Shown: positions 38,769 through 49,614, counted from the stretch's first letter. The stretch: 64,000 nucleotides of DNA from Gilliamella apicola (GCF_000599985.1 NZ_CP007445.1:930001-994000), one strand, 5' to 3'. The notes: a model not told the origin generated them from the sequence alone. Made by a program: numbers and translations.

Positions 38769-39369
38769 TTAAACGAATAAGCAAAGGATTATTGCTATTT
38801 TCTTTAACAATAGAATTTAAAAAGCGTTGCCAAGTCCGTTCAATTTTAGATTTAGCAAAATAAGGAATGTAATTTGCAATCGGAATAAAAGTTGAATTAC
38901 CAATATTGTCAATAATAATTAAGCGGCTTTTAGTCTCACTTAAATGTTGAAATAAGATATTTTTACTTTTGATGGTCATGGTAATAATACGATCTTTTAA
39001 TAATGCTGATTTTAACTCTTTAAGCCCTGTGACTAATTGATCAAAATATTTTTCGGTCAATGAATTATTAGCAAAATATTTTTCCAGGGGAATTGCAGTT
39101 TCGCCATTATAATCTCGGATCAGTTCAAAAATATGACCGTTACCATAATTGGTTGAAACTGGCCCATAATATTTAGCTAATGCATCAAATGATACATTTC
39201 GTTTAATAAGGTGTTTATAATAAGCGATTTCACGGTTGGTTTCTTCTTCTGCTCCTTCATTATAGTTGACTTTAATACATTTATTCGAATCTTCGGGGTG
39301 ATGATAACATTTGCGGTGTAATCCTTTGCTTATATAATCTTTTTCGGAAAGTGTGATGGTAGTATTCAT
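38749..39369 (-). CDS. yrbL: YrbL-family protein
   Basis: Protein-kinase-like fold of unknown activity, 206 residues. LSEKDYISKGLHRKCYHHPED, CIKVNYN, REIAYYKHL, RIITMTIKSKNILFQ and IIDNIGNSTFIPIA align with E. coli YrbL through the whole domain. The K-N-I-L and D-N-I-G pieces replace the catalytic and metal loops. In enterobacteria yrbL is controlled by PhoP and PmrA, so its location next to pmrAB is meaningful. It is convergent with basS, overlapping by 20 bases. Confidence 0.9.
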   Translation of the reverse strand: MNTTITLSEKDYISKGLHRKCYHHPEDSNKCIKVNYNEGAEEETNREIAYYKHLIKRNVSFDALAKYYGPVSTNYGNGHIFELIRDYNGETAIPLEKYFANNSLTEKYFDQLVTGLKELKSALLKDRIITMTIKSKNILFQHLSETKSRLIIIDNIGNSTFIPIANYIPYFAKSKIERTWQRFLNSIVKENSNNPLLIRLISVVNH

Positions 39370-39642
39370 GATATAAATATTCTATTATTTGGGCTTGGCT
39401 TTAAGTGTAACAGTAAGAGTTTATTCTCGCCATGAATTTTTATTTTTAAACTAGCGCTTTTATATTATTTCTGTATAATATCGGCACCCACGTTACAACA
39501 ACGTTTTCCCGACGTTGTTTTCGGTTGTCAAAGTTAATGTAACAACTCGAAGGGGTTAGTTAGTTAATAGCAACAATCAAAAAGTGTAAATAAATCAAAT
39601 GATTTATTAACGTGAGATTAATTTAAAATTGGATAATTACGA
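39370..39642 (+). promoter_or_regulatory. rplM promoter and structured leader
   Basis: A TATAAT -10 at 39474-39479 is followed by a long untranslated leader. An 8-bp hairpin AACAACGT-(7)-ACGTTGTT spans 39497-39519, and a second stem TTCGGTTGT / ACAACTCGAA with one bulge spans about 39520-39551. In E. coli the rplM leader is the site of L13 autorepression, so these hairpins are candidates for the same role. The yrbL promoter lies at the left end of this gap. Confidence 0.55.
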
Positions 39643-40071
39643 ATGAGTACTTTTTCAGCTAAACCAGAAACAGTTAAACGCGACTGGTATGTTGTTGATG
39701 CAGCAGGTAAAACGTTAGGTCGTTTAGCTACTGAAATCGCAAGCCGTTTGCGTGGTAAACACAAAGCAGAATACACACCACATGTTGATACAGGTGACTA
39801 TATCATTGTTATCAATGCAGAAAAAGTTGCTGTAACAGGCAAAAAACGCACTGATAAGATTTATTATCGCTATACTGGCTACATCGGTGGACTTAAAGAA
39901 GCGACTTTTAAAGAAATGATTGAACGTCATCCTGAACAAGTCATCGAAATTGCTGTAAAAGGCATGTTACCGAAAGGTCCTCTTGGTCGTGCAATGTACC
40001 GTAAACTAAAAGTTTATGCTGGTAGTGAGCACAATCATGCGGCACAACAACCGCAAGTATTAGATATTTAA
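39643..40071 (+). CDS. rplM: 50S ribosomal protein L13
   Basis: 142 residues, complete alignment with E. coli L13: [40 protein letters not shown], and the [19 protein letters not shown] signature. It heads the rplM-rpsI operon and in E. coli represses it. Confidence 0.98.
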   Translation: MSTFSAKPETVKRDWYVVDAAGKTLGRLATEIASRLRGKHKAEYTPHVDTGDYIIVINAEKVAVTGKKRTDKIYYRYTGYIGGLKEATFKEMIERHPEQVIEIAVKGMLPKGPLGRAMYRKLKVYAGSEHNHAAQQPQVLDI

Positions 40072-40079
40072 GGGGATAG

Positions 40080-40475
<396 letters not shown>

Positions 40476-40500
40476 TTGCATACGTTACAAAATTGTTTCC

Positions 40501-40527
40501 AAAACCCAGTCAAAAGCTGGGTTTTTT
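40501..40527 (+). terminator. Terminator after rpsI
   Basis: AAAACCCAG-TCAAAAG-CTGGGTTTT stem followed by further T. Strong intrinsic terminator closing the rplM-rpsI operon, so sspA must have its own promoter within 40528-40808. Confidence 0.9.
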
Positions 40528-40808
40528 ATGTCAAATTATTGTTTATCTAAAACTACCATTGAGATGAGTGACCAAGTATAACTCAACCTATTTGTTATAT
40601 AACATTCATATTTTTAATATAATTCTTCCTACATATAAAAATAAGTATTTATACTAAAACGTATAGCTAACCTCAAACTTCTTGTCAAATAAATTTTTCC
40701 TTACAAGAAAGATAGCAATAAAATGCATTTTTTTAACAAATTTGTTATCCAATTTGTTAGAATAGTTACTTAACTAACTTATTTTAACTTTGCTTATTGG
40801 GAGTGAAC

Positions 40809-41441
40809 ATGGTTGTTGCTGTTAATAAACGTTCTGTTATGACACTATTTTGTGATACAACAGATATTTACGGCCATCAGATTCGTTTTGTATTGGCAGA
40901 AAAAGGTGTGACTGCTGAAATCGAGTTTGTAACCGCAGATGATTTACCTCAAGAATTATTGGATCTTAATCCATATGCTACAATTCCGACATTAATTGAT
41001 CGCGATCTTACTTTATACGAACCACATATTGCATTGGAATATCTAGATGAACGATTTCCCCACCCTCCTTTAATGCCCGTCTATCCTATTCTCCGTGCAA
41101 ACGCTCGCTTAGCAATGTATCGTATCAAAAAAGAGTGGTATTCCGCTTACGAAACAATTATTGCAGATCCTAATGGCAGTGCAGCTAAAACCGCCCGAAA
41201 AAATTTACTAGATGATCTTGTTTCAATTTCAGTTATTTTTAAAGAAAAAGATTATTTTATGAGTGATGATTTCACTTTATGTGATTGTTATTTTGCTCCA
41301 TTATTATGGCGCTTACAAATGCTTAATATTGAATTACCAAAAGTTGCTGAAAAAAATTATTTAAATTATATGGCACGCATTTTTGAACGTCCTGCTTTTA
41401 TGCAGTCTCTTACAGATGATGAAAGAAAGATGAGAACATAA
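40809..41441 (+). CDS. sspA: Stringent starvation protein A
   Basis: RNA-polymerase-associated protein with a glutathione-transferase fold, no transferase activity, that helps cells through starvation and acid stress. NKRSVMTLFCDTTDIYGHQIRF, LNPYATIPTL and the highly conserved surface YLDERFPHPPLMPVYP are visible. ATG 40809 has GGGAGTG just upstream; an in-frame TTG at 40797 overlaps that ribosome binding site and is not the start. 210 residues. Confidence 0.95.
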   Translation: MVVAVNKRSVMTLFCDTTDIYGHQIRFVLAEKGVTAEIEFVTADDLPQELLDLNPYATIPTLIDRDLTLYEPHIALEYLDERFPHPPLMPVYPILRANARLAMYRIKKEWYSAYETIIADPNGSAAKTARKNLLDDLVSISVIFKEKDYFMSDDFTLCDCYFAPLLWRLQMLNIELPKVAEKNYLNYMARIFERPAFMQSLTDDERKMRT

Positions 41442-41489
41442 TAAATAATTTTATCTGATTAGCACTATTTTATATACAAGGTATTTTTT

Positions 41490-41900
41490 ATGGAACTTGA
41501 GCAAATGACTCCACGTCGGCCTTATTTATTTAGGGCTTTTTATGATTGGATTCTGGATAATGATTTAACCCCCTATATTGTGGTGAATACTTCTGTCTAT
41601 GGAGTATTGGTCCCACAAGAGTTTGTACAGAATAATCAGATAGTTCTAAATATTGCACCACAATCTGTAGGTCAATATGTTTCAAATAATGAACAAATTG
41701 AGTTTAATGCTCGCTTTTCTGGTGTGCCACAACATATCGTTGTCCCTATGGCTGCGGTTGAAGCTATTTATGCTCGTGAAAATGGAGTAGGGATGGGATT
41801 TGAAGATGAACCTCAATACCAAAGGTTACAAGAAAAACAAAATAATCAACCTGAAACACCTCCTGCAAAAAAGGCCAATCCATTTAGAGTTGTGAAATAA
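41490..41900 (+). CDS. sspB: ClpXP adaptor SspB
   Basis: Delivers ssrA-tagged proteins to ClpXP. The substrate-binding domain begins MTPRRPYLFRAFYDWILDN and includes IVLNIAPQSVGQY and the AVEAIYARENGVG segment. A flexible linker follows, and the C-terminal ClpX-binding motif is PFRVVK. The linker is shorter than in E. coli (136 against 165 residues), a normal variation. Forms an operon with sspA. Confidence 0.96.
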   Translation: MELEQMTPRRPYLFRAFYDWILDNDLTPYIVVNTSVYGVLVPQEFVQNNQIVLNIAPQSVGQYVSNNEQIEFNARFSGVPQHIVVPMAAVEAIYARENGVGMGFEDEPQYQRLQEKQNNQPETPPAKKANPFRVVK

Positions 41901-42042
41901 TTTTTATAACAAAATTATTTTTTAGATTTAATTTTCCAACCTATCAACGCCCGCTTAACTAACGGGCAATAAGTAAAATAATAAATCAATCATAATTTAA
42001 AATATTAATAGTTTTTATCTATCAAATGAAGAGATAAAACTT

Positions 42043-42086
42043 ATTATCATTTTATTTTTTTATAATTGATAATGATTATTATTAAC
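42043..42086 (+). promoter_or_regulatory. Fur box region upstream of the ABC pair
   Basis: GATAATGATTATTATTAAC (42068-42086) matches the 19-base Fur consensus at 16 positions. A second core, ATTATCATT (reverse of AATGATAAT), lies at 42043-42051. They are 8 and 43 bases before ATG 42094. Iron-dependent repression by Fur is the expected control. Confidence 0.8.
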
Positions 42087-42093
42087 ATCAAAA

Positions 42094-43980
42094 ATGCGCG
42101 CGTGTTATGTTATGAATTCAACTGATATCAATCCAAGTTCTCGTTTATGGAAACTAGCATTTACTCATAAAACATTAATGATTTTTTCCTGCTTATTTTC
42201 TATTTTAAGTGTGATAACTTCATTTATACCATTCATTGCTATCTATTTTATTGTTTGTGAAATTATAATGAGCATCAGTCATCAAACTGAATTAAATAGT
42301 GAATTAATTATCAATAATGGCTGGTTGGCATTTATAGCGTCTGCTTTGGCAATTTTTTTTAATTTTTTAGCGTTATGCTTATCACATATTGTTGCATTTA
42401 AAACACTTTATAATCTCAAATACAACTTTATTCGCTATTTATCTTGCCTACCATTAGGTTTTCATACAAACCATTCAAGTGGCGAGCTAAGAAAAATTGT
42501 CGATGATGACATCGAAAAAATAGAACAATTTATCGCTCATCAATTGCCCGATATGATTGGATCATTTGCTTCTCCTGTTGTTATTTTAGTGATTTTAGCC
42601 GTTTTCGATTGGCGGTTAGGTTTAGCAACATTAGTCCCCATTATTCTTGCCTATATTGTACTAATTAGTGGATATCGACGTAAGGATATCAAAACCAATC
42701 AACAAGAATTGCAAAAAAAATTGATTGAAATGAGCCATGCTTCAGTTGAATATATTCGAGGTATTGCTGTTATAAAGGCTTTCAACCAGACATTTTTTTC
42801 ATTTAAAAGATTTAATGAGTCAATTAAAGCTTATCAGCTTTATTGTTTAAAGTTTATATATTGTTTTAAATACCACATGGCATGTTTTATATTGCTATTA
42901 AATAGTATTTATCTTTTTATTGTTCCAATTGTTATATTATTAATCAGTGACACGGATGATTACGCGAACTTCATTTTATCAGCTATTTTTTATTTAATTT
43001 TTTCTTTGGGATTACCTGCACCATTTTTTAAATTGATATATGTAACGCAAGGTTTCCAAAAAGCGGTTAAGAGTGTCCAAAATATGGATGAAGTGTTGAA
43101 TACCCCTTCTCTTTGCGAACCTCAAGAGGGTTTGCAAGTTAAAAGCTACGATATTCAATTTGATAATGTATGTTTTTCTTATCGTGATGATCCGACCTCA
43201 AATTCAACCGATAGTAATAAAGTGCTTAACCATATCTCATTTACAGCTAAACAAGGAGAAATAACAGCTTTAGTTGGTTTATCAGGCAGTGGCAAAAGTA
43301 CAATATCATTACTCATTCCACGATTTTTTGATCCCGATGAAGGTCATATTACAATTGGTCATGTGGATTTAAAACAGATGAATAGTGATTATCTATTATC
43401 TTTAGTAAGTTTTGTTTTTCAGGATGTGTTTTTATTCAAACAAAGTGTAATAAATAACATTCGAATTGGTAAACCTGACGCAACAATTGATGAAGTTATA
43501 GCTGTTGCTAAAGCTGCTCAATGTCACGAGTTCATTGAGAAATTAGCAAATGGTTATGATTCAATAATTGGATCTGATGGTATACACCTTTCCGGAGGTG
43601 AAATGCAACGACTTGCTATCGCTCGTGCACTATTAAAAAATTCTCCAATTTTAATCCTTGATGAAGCAACCGCATTTGCAGATCCAGAAAATGAAAGTAA
43701 AATTCAATTAGCAATGAAAGCATTAATGAAAAATAAAACGGTCATTATGATTGCTCACCGCCTATCAACAATAAAAGATGCTGATAAGATAATAGTATTA
43801 GATAAAGGTAATATTGCTGAATCAGGAACACATGAACAACTATTTTCAAATAAGGGTACCTACTACAAGATGTGGCAATATTATCAACAAACATTAGATT
43901 GGCAAATGCATGATTCAAATATGAGTGAAACAAATTATGAAGCGCAAATAAGTTATCAGCAAGAGGCAGAAAATGTTTAA
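42094..43980 (+). CDS. Half-size ABC transporter, first of a Fur-controlled pair
   Basis: ABC exporter-fold subunit: about six helices (residues 25-320) fused to a nucleotide-binding domain with Walker A GLSGSGKST, signature LSGGEMQRLAIARAL, Walker B PILILDEATA and H-loop IAHRLS. Signature and Walker sites look functional. Pairs of this type behind a Fur box include YbtPQ and IrtAB, which import iron-siderophores despite the exporter fold. No siderophore synthesis genes are nearby. Start is uncertain between ATG 42094 and 42112; neither has a clear ribosome binding site. Overlaps the next gene by 8 bases. Confidence 0.82.
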   Translation: MRACYVMNSTDINPSSRLWKLAFTHKTLMIFSCLFSILSVITSFIPFIAIYFIVCEIIMSISHQTELNSELIINNGWLAFIASALAIFFNFLALCLSHIVAFKTLYNLKYNFIRYLSCLPLGFHTNHSSGELRKIVDDDIEKIEQFIAHQLPDMIGSFASPVVILVILAVFDWRLGLATLVPIILAYIVLISGYRRKDIKTNQQELQKKLIEMSHASVEYIRGIAVIKAFNQTFFSFKRFNESIKAYQLYCLKFIYCFKYHMACFILLLNSIYLFIVPIVILLISDTDDYANFILSAIFYLIFSLGLPAPFFKLIYVTQGFQKAVKSVQNMDEVLNTPSLCEPQEGLQVKSYDIQFDNVCFSYRDDPTSNSTDSNKVLNHISFTAKQGEITALVGLSGSGKSTISLLIPRFFDPDEGHITIGHVDLKQMNSDYLLSLVSFVFQDVFLFKQSVINNIRIGKPDATIDEVIAVAKAAQCHEFIEKLANGYDSIIGSDGIHLSGGEMQRLAIARALLKNSPILILDEATAFADPENESKIQLAMKALMKNKTVIMIAHRLSTIKDADKIIVLDKGNIAESGTHEQLFSNKGTYYKMWQYYQQTLDWQMHDSNMSETNYEAQISYQQEAENV

Positions 43981-45706
43981 ACGATTATTGATGTTGTCCG
44001 ATGCAGGAAGTAAAAATTTAAGGCAAGCCATCATTGCATGTACGATCTCAAATCTTACATTAATGTTACCTTTTATTATTCTATTGCAAGTTATTGTATC
44101 GTTAATTACCCCTTTAACAAATCATTTAGCTGTAAATAAGAGTTATTTATGGTTAATGGTCGGTTTAGGCATTTTATCTAGTTTACTTTTTTTATTATGC
44201 TATCAAAGGGAATATAAAAAAACTTATGCAAGTGCTTTTGGGCAGGCAGCAAATACTCGCATTGAAGTAGCAGAAAAAATTAGAAAACTTCCACTTAGTT
44301 TTTTTAATCGTAAAGATTTATCCGAGCTAACAACCAATATCATGGGTGATTGTGCAACAATTGAGAACATGTTGAGTCATGTAGTTCCTCAACTAATTGG
44401 TTATTCATGTAGTAGTGTTATTACTTGTGTCCTATTAGCTTTTTATGATTGGAGAATGGCAAGTGCTATATTTTGTACTTTACCTATAGCATTTTTAATT
44501 GTGATTATCGGCAAAGGTTTTGAGAAAAAATTAGGTGAAAAACAGTTACAAAGCAAATTAGCTGTCTCAAATGAGGTTCAAGAGTATTTAGATGGAATTA
44601 AAATCATTAAAGGCTTTGGTATTAGTGGTGAAAAATTTAAAACATTGGATAGAGCCCTTAAAAATATGATGTGGGCGGCGATCAAATTTGAAGGTATAAG
44701 TGGGATTTTCGTTACATTATCTACTATGGTTTTAAAGGTAGGTTTGGGTGTAGTTGTATTAGTTGGCGTGAAGTTGATCGTCATTGGTAGTTTAGATCCG
44801 ATAACATTTTTGGCATTTATCGTTATAGGTTCACGCATATATAGCCCTTTAATTTCTGTATTGACACTATTACCTGAGCTTTTTTATATGTTGACATCTA
44901 TTGAACGTATGAAAAGTTTACAAACTGAGTCTACAATGGAAGGTCGAAATGATGTTTTATTTAAAGATTTTAGTATTAACATTGATCACATTAATTTTTC
45001 ATATAAACAGAAATCTGTTATTAATGATCTGAGTTGTGTTATACCGTCAAATAAAATGACTGCATTAGTGGGGCCTTCAGGAAGTGGTAAAAGCACTTTA
45101 TTACAATTAATCGCGCGTTTTTGGGATGTCGATAAAGGTATGATTACTATTGACGGTAATGATATTAAAACTATCGATCCTGAAACCTTGATGCTTAGTA
45201 TGTCGTTTGTATTTCAAAATGTTATTTTATTTGATGATACCATTTTAAACAATATCCGTATCGGTAGACATGATGCAAGTGATGAAGAGGTTAAACTTGC
45301 AGCCAAAAAGGCTCGATGTGATGAATTGATTGCTCGTTTACCTCATGGCTGGGATACTTTGATTGGTGAAAATGGCAGTAAGCTATCTGGTGGCGAAAGA
45401 CAACGAATATCAATAGCAAGAGCGTTATTAAAGAATGCTCCGATTGTACTGCTAGATGAAGCAACAGCATCACTTGATCCTGAAAACGAAGTTTATATAC
45501 AACAAGCCATTTCAGAACTAGTTAAAGATCGAACTGTAATTGTTATTGCCCATCGCTTAAAAACAATTATCACGGCAGATCAAATTATTGTATTAGATAA
45601 AGGAAGTATTGTTGAACAGGGTAGCTATCAACAATTAATAGATAACAATGGTTTATTTACTAGACTTTATTCTTTGCAAAAACAACAGTTTTCTATCAGT
45701 AATTGA
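43973..45706 (+). CDS. Half-size ABC transporter, second of a Fur-controlled pair
   Basis: 577 residues: six-helix membrane domain (about residues 15-300) and nucleotide-binding domain with GPSGSGKSTLL, LSGGERQRISIARALL, IVLLDEATASLDPENE and IAHRLKTI. Both nucleotide sites of the presumed heterodimer have normal catalytic motifs. Start overlaps the end of the partner (ATGTTTAA), so they are translationally coupled and made in equal amounts. Iron-siderophore transport is inferred from the Fur box and pairing; an exporter of another compound is possible. Confidence 0.82.
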   Translation: MFKRLLMLSDAGSKNLRQAIIACTISNLTLMLPFIILLQVIVSLITPLTNHLAVNKSYLWLMVGLGILSSLLFLLCYQREYKKTYASAFGQAANTRIEVAEKIRKLPLSFFNRKDLSELTTNIMGDCATIENMLSHVVPQLIGYSCSSVITCVLLAFYDWRMASAIFCTLPIAFLIVIIGKGFEKKLGEKQLQSKLAVSNEVQEYLDGIKIIKGFGISGEKFKTLDRALKNMMWAAIKFEGISGIFVTLSTMVLKVGLGVVVLVGVKLIVIGSLDPITFLAFIVIGSRIYSPLISVLTLLPELFYMLTSIERMKSLQTESTMEGRNDVLFKDFSINIDHINFSYKQKSVINDLSCVIPSNKMTALVGPSGSGKSTLLQLIARFWDVDKGMITIDGNDIKTIDPETLMLSMSFVFQNVILFDDTILNNIRIGRHDASDEEVKLAAKKARCDELIARLPHGWDTLIGENGSKLSGGERQRISIARALLKNAPIVLLDEATASLDPENEVYIQQAISELVKDRTVIVIAHRLKTIITADQIIVLDKGSIVEQGSYQQLIDNNGLFTRLYSLQKQQFSISN

Positions 45707-45771
45707 TTGAGTGTATTTCTTGGGTAAATCGGTATATGATATAGAAAAATTAACTGATTTACCTAAACATA

Positions 45772-46713
45772 ATGAAAGAAATTGAATTAAAATTTGAAAT
45801 TGCAACTAAAGATATTCATGATTTAAAAATATTCTTAAATCAATGGGTAAATTGTGATCAAGCTGAATTTGAAAGCTCTTCAAAAATTCAAAACAATATT
45901 CACGAACTTAAACTTTTTAATACCTATTATGATACTCAAGATTACTATTTGCGGTCTAATGGATGTGGTTTACGTATCAGGGGAACACAAGATAAGCTCA
46001 ATAAACAATTTGAAATTACCGTAAAGCATGGTAACAAAGCCATTGCAGGTTTACATGAACGATCTGAATATAATGCAAATTTACCAGACGATCATCTTGA
46101 TTTAACATTACTACCAAGCAGTGCTTTCCCCAAAGATTGTAATATCGAAAATTTACAAAAAATGCTACACCCACTCTTTTCAACGCATTTTGATCGGCAA
46201 ACATGGTTAATTTCATTTGCCAATAGCGAAATAGAAGTCGCCTTAGATCAAGGTGAAATCATTTCTAATGAAAAATCAAAATCGATACAAGAAGTTGAAT
46301 TAGAAATAAAACAAGGTAATAAACATGATTTAATCAATTTTGCTATTGAATTGAGCAGATTTAACCTACATCTCTTTTCTCAAAGTAAGGCCTCTCGCGG
46401 TTATCGATTATTAAAAAACGCGCCTGTTAATCGCACACCTTTTACCCTGCAATTTAAACATGATTTATCAAGCTTATTAAATTTTTGGCAACAAAACGAA
46501 GAGTATGCACTCGAAAATAATGATCTAGCGTTTTATCAACAACTCTTAATTCAAATAAACGAAATACTAGCTAATCACGATATTGCACATGAATCTGAAT
46601 TTAAACAGTGGCAACAAGCAATGACTAATATTAACTCCGTTTATGATTTTGCTTATAGCCCAATAAATACAGTATTAAAACTACTGCTAGTTGCACGGTT
46701 AAATAAAGAGTAA
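45772..46713 (+). CDS. ygiF: Inorganic triphosphatase YgiF with shortened CHAD region
   Basis: CYTH-domain triphosphatase: the E-x-E-x-K signature is KEIELKFEI at the start, with TYYDTQDYYLRSNGCGLRIRG, FEITVKHG and VELEIKQG lining the tunnel. E. coli YgiF has 433 residues with a full C-terminal CHAD domain; here only about 110 residues follow the CYTH domain, so the helical CHAD part is reduced. It precedes glnE as in E. coli (44-base gap). Confidence 0.85.
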   Translation: MKEIELKFEIATKDIHDLKIFLNQWVNCDQAEFESSSKIQNNIHELKLFNTYYDTQDYYLRSNGCGLRIRGTQDKLNKQFEITVKHGNKAIAGLHERSEYNANLPDDHLDLTLLPSSAFPKDCNIENLQKMLHPLFSTHFDRQTWLISFANSEIEVALDQGEIISNEKSKSIQEVELEIKQGNKHDLINFAIELSRFNLHLFSQSKASRGYRLLKNAPVNRTPFTLQFKHDLSSLLNFWQQNEEYALENNDLAFYQQLLIQINEILANHDIAHESEFKQWQQAMTNINSVYDFAYSPINTVLKLLLVARLNKE

Positions 46714-46757
46714 TGTTATGATTTTATGATAAATAGGACGAGCCGATAACGTCATCA

Positions 46758-49601
46758 ATGCGAGAGAAGGATATGTCACAATCTGAAATTTTGAATCAAC
46801 AAAAACAGAAAATAACATCACAGCTATCACAATGTAATTCCGTTTTCGTACAGGATAATCTTAATATTTTGGTACAAAGTGATTTTATAGTAGATGCTTT
46901 TTATCGATATCCACAGTGGCTTACAAATATTATTAATCATCCGCCACAAGCTGATGAAAGACGTTATTATCAACAATGGCTTAATGAACACTTAACATCG
47001 GTATTGGATGAAACGGCATTAATGAAAGCATTGAGATTATTTAGGCGTTATATCTTAGTTAGGCTTGAATGGTCACAATTAACTTATACTAGTAGCGATG
47101 AACTAATATTAAGTCAATTAAGTGAATTGGCTGAAGTCATTATTGTAACGGCACGTGATTGGTTGTATGAATTAAGTTGTAAAGAGTGGGGGACACCGTG
47201 TAGTCATCAAGGTGAACCTCAACCTTTGCTCGTATTGGGTATGGGAAAATTAGGTGGAGGAGAACTGAATTTTTCCTCTGATATTGATTTAATTTTTACT
47301 TATCCTGAACATGGGCAAACGCAAGGTGGCAGGCGAGAACTGGATAATGCTGTATTTTTTACCCGTTTAGGACAACGTTTAATAAAAGCGCTCGATAATA
47401 TTACTGAAGATGGTTTTGTATATCGTGTCGACATGCGATTACGTCCACTTGGTGAAGGTGGGCCATTAGTCTTAAGTTTTTCATCTATGGAAGATTATTA
47501 TCAAGAACAAGGGCGAGATTGGGAACGTTATGCTATGGTAAAAGCTAAAGTGTTAGGTGATCAGCAAGATCCATACAGCAAAGAACTTTACCAAATGCTT
47601 AAACCTTTTGTCTATCGTCGTTACATTGATTTTAGTGTTTTGCAATCTTTGCGAAATATGAAAAGCATGATTGAACGTGAAGTGCGCCGTCGTGGTTTAA
47701 AAAACAATATTAAACTAGGTGCTGGAGGCATTCGCGAAATTGAGTTCATTGTACAGGTTTTTCAACTGATTCGCGGTGGTCGTGTCATTGGATTACAGAC
47801 ACGTTCACTGCTTACCGCCTTACAAGTGATTGAACAAGAATCATTACTTGATACTAATGAAGTTGCTCAATTGCGTAATAACTACTTATTTTTACGCCGC
47901 TGCGAAAATTTATTGCAAGCCATTAATGATGAACAAACCCAAACATTACCGGACGAAGAACTCGACCAAATTCGTTTAGCTACCAATATGGGATTTACGA
48001 ATTGGTCTGAGTTTATTGAACAATTAGCCGTGCGTATGAAGCAAAATCGCCTCATATTCAATGCTCTTATTGGTAATGATGATTCAGAATCTGTTCCAAA
48101 CACAAAACAATACAATGATCTGTTTGATGACTTATGGGTTCCTGACTTGCAATTAAGCGATATAAAATCTGTATTGCCAAACTATTCTGATAGCGATGCC
48201 GAGCAACTTTATCAAATGCTTATCCAATTTCGTAATGATATTGGCAAACGGACAATAGGTGTGCGTGGGCGTGAAATACTCGATCAACTTATGCCTCGTT
48301 TATTAGATGCTATTTGTAATGAACAACAGGCAATTATGGTGTTTTCACGCATATTACCTTTATTGGTTAATATTGTTAGTCGTACTACCTATTTAGAGCT
48401 ATTGCTTGAATATCCGAGTGCATTAAAGCAATTGATCCGTTTGTGTAGTGCTTCTCCTATGATTAGTGATCAACTGGCTCACTATCCAATTTTATTAGAT
48501 GAATTAATTGATATTAATTCACTTTATCAAACGGTTGCACCTAATGAGTATAAAAGCCAACTTTATCAATATTTATTACGTATTCAAGTCGACGATGAAG
48601 AACAACAATTAGAAGCCTTACGCCAATTTAAGCAGATGCAATTGCTGCACATTGCTGCAGCCGATGTGGAACATGTACTAACCACTATGAAAGTAAGTGA
48701 TCACCTTACTTATGTGGCGGAAGCATTACTTGATTTTGTTGTCCAAATGGCTTGGAATCAGATGATCGAACGTTACGGTAAACCAGCACACTTAACTGAT
48801 AATCATAAAGGATTAGTCGTAGTAGCTTATGGTAAATTAGGTGGCTGGGAGCTGGGTTACGGTTCGGATCTGGATTTAGTTTTTTTGCATGATTGCCCTG
48901 TAAATAGTGTTACCAATGGTGATAAACAGATTGATAGTCGCCAATTTTATTTGCGCTTGGTACAACGTATTATTCATTTATTTAATGTGCGTACTAGCTT
49001 CGGTATTCTTTATGAAGTCGATGTCAGATTACGTCCACAAGGTGATGCAGGTTTACTTGCGTGTAGTTTAGATTCCTTTGCGGATTACCAAATGAATGAA
49101 GCATGGACATGGGAACACCAAGCACTGGTACGAGCTCGAGTGGTATATGGTGAAAATTCGCTTATAAAACGTTTTAACCAAATCCGTCATGATGTGCTTT
49201 GTAAACCACGAGATGAAAACCAATTAAAAACAGAAGTTAGAGAAATGCGTGAAAAAATGCGAAATCATTTAGGAACGACGCAAGCTGAACTATTTAATCT
49301 GAAAATAGATGAAGGAGGCATTGGTGACATCGAATTTTTATCACAATATTTGGTGCTTAATTATGCTAATTCACATCCTAAAATGACAACTTGGAGTGAT
49401 AATGTACGAATTTTAGAGCTAGCCACTCATTACCAAATTATGAACAGTCATGAAGCAGAACAATTGACTCAAGCTTATATTGATATGCGTAATCAAATTC
49501 ATCAACTTGCATTGCAACTATTGCCAAGTACGGTCAGCAGTTCACAATTTTATTCTGAAAAACAGATTGTCAACCAAAGTTGGCAAAAGTGGTTAATGTA
49601 A
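46758..49601 (+). CDS. glnE: Glutamine synthetase adenylyltransferase GlnE
   Basis: Bifunctional enzyme that adenylylates and de-adenylylates glutamine synthetase under PII control. Two nucleotidyltransferase domains: the N-terminal one has [20 protein letters not shown] near residue 165, the C-terminal one [22 protein letters not shown] near residue 690, with the linker [20 protein letters not shown] and the late [14 protein letters not shown]. 947 residues equals the E. coli length. The start could be ATG 46758 or 46773; the second has AAGGA almost touching it. Confidence 0.95.
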   Translation: MREKDMSQSEILNQQKQKITSQLSQCNSVFVQDNLNILVQSDFIVDAFYRYPQWLTNIINHPPQADERRYYQQWLNEHLTSVLDETALMKALRLFRRYILVRLEWSQLTYTSSDELILSQLSELAEVIIVTARDWLYELSCKEWGTPCSHQGEPQPLLVLGMGKLGGGELNFSSDIDLIFTYPEHGQTQGGRRELDNAVFFTRLGQRLIKALDNITEDGFVYRVDMRLRPLGEGGPLVLSFSSMEDYYQEQGRDWERYAMVKAKVLGDQQDPYSKELYQMLKPFVYRRYIDFSVLQSLRNMKSMIEREVRRRGLKNNIKLGAGGIREIEFIVQVFQLIRGGRVIGLQTRSLLTALQVIEQESLLDTNEVAQLRNNYLFLRRCENLLQAINDEQTQTLPDEELDQIRLATNMGFTNWSEFIEQLAVRMKQNRLIFNALIGNDDSESVPNTKQYNDLFDDLWVPDLQLSDIKSVLPNYSDSDAEQLYQMLIQFRNDIGKRTIGVRGREILDQLMPRLLDAICNEQQAIMVFSRILPLLVNIVSRTTYLELLLEYPSALKQLIRLCSASPMISDQLAHYPILLDELIDINSLYQTVAPNEYKSQLYQYLLRIQVDDEEQQLEALRQFKQMQLLHIAAADVEHVLTTMKVSDHLTYVAEALLDFVVQMAWNQMIERYGKPAHLTDNHKGLVVVAYGKLGGWELGYGSDLDLVFLHDCPVNSVTNGDKQIDSRQFYLRLVQRIIHLFNVRTSFGILYEVDVRLRPQGDAGLLACSLDSFADYQMNEAWTWEHQALVRARVVYGENSLIKRFNQIRHDVLCKPRDENQLKTEVREMREKMRNHLGTTQAELFNLKIDEGGIGDIEFLSQYLVLNYANSHPKMTTWSDNVRILELATHYQIMNSHEAEQLTQAYIDMRNQIHQLALQLLPSTVSSSQFYSEKQIVNQSWQKWLM

Positions 49602-49614
49602 TTATTTAGGTAAA

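Noticed and set aside
39370-39450. PmrA box before yrbL
   Set aside because: Only CTTACT and CTTAAA occur, with six-base spacing and two mismatches; too weak to claim.
41948-41968. Terminator after sspB
   Set aside because: GCCCG and CGGGC arms are only 5 bp and no T-run follows, so I did not list it.
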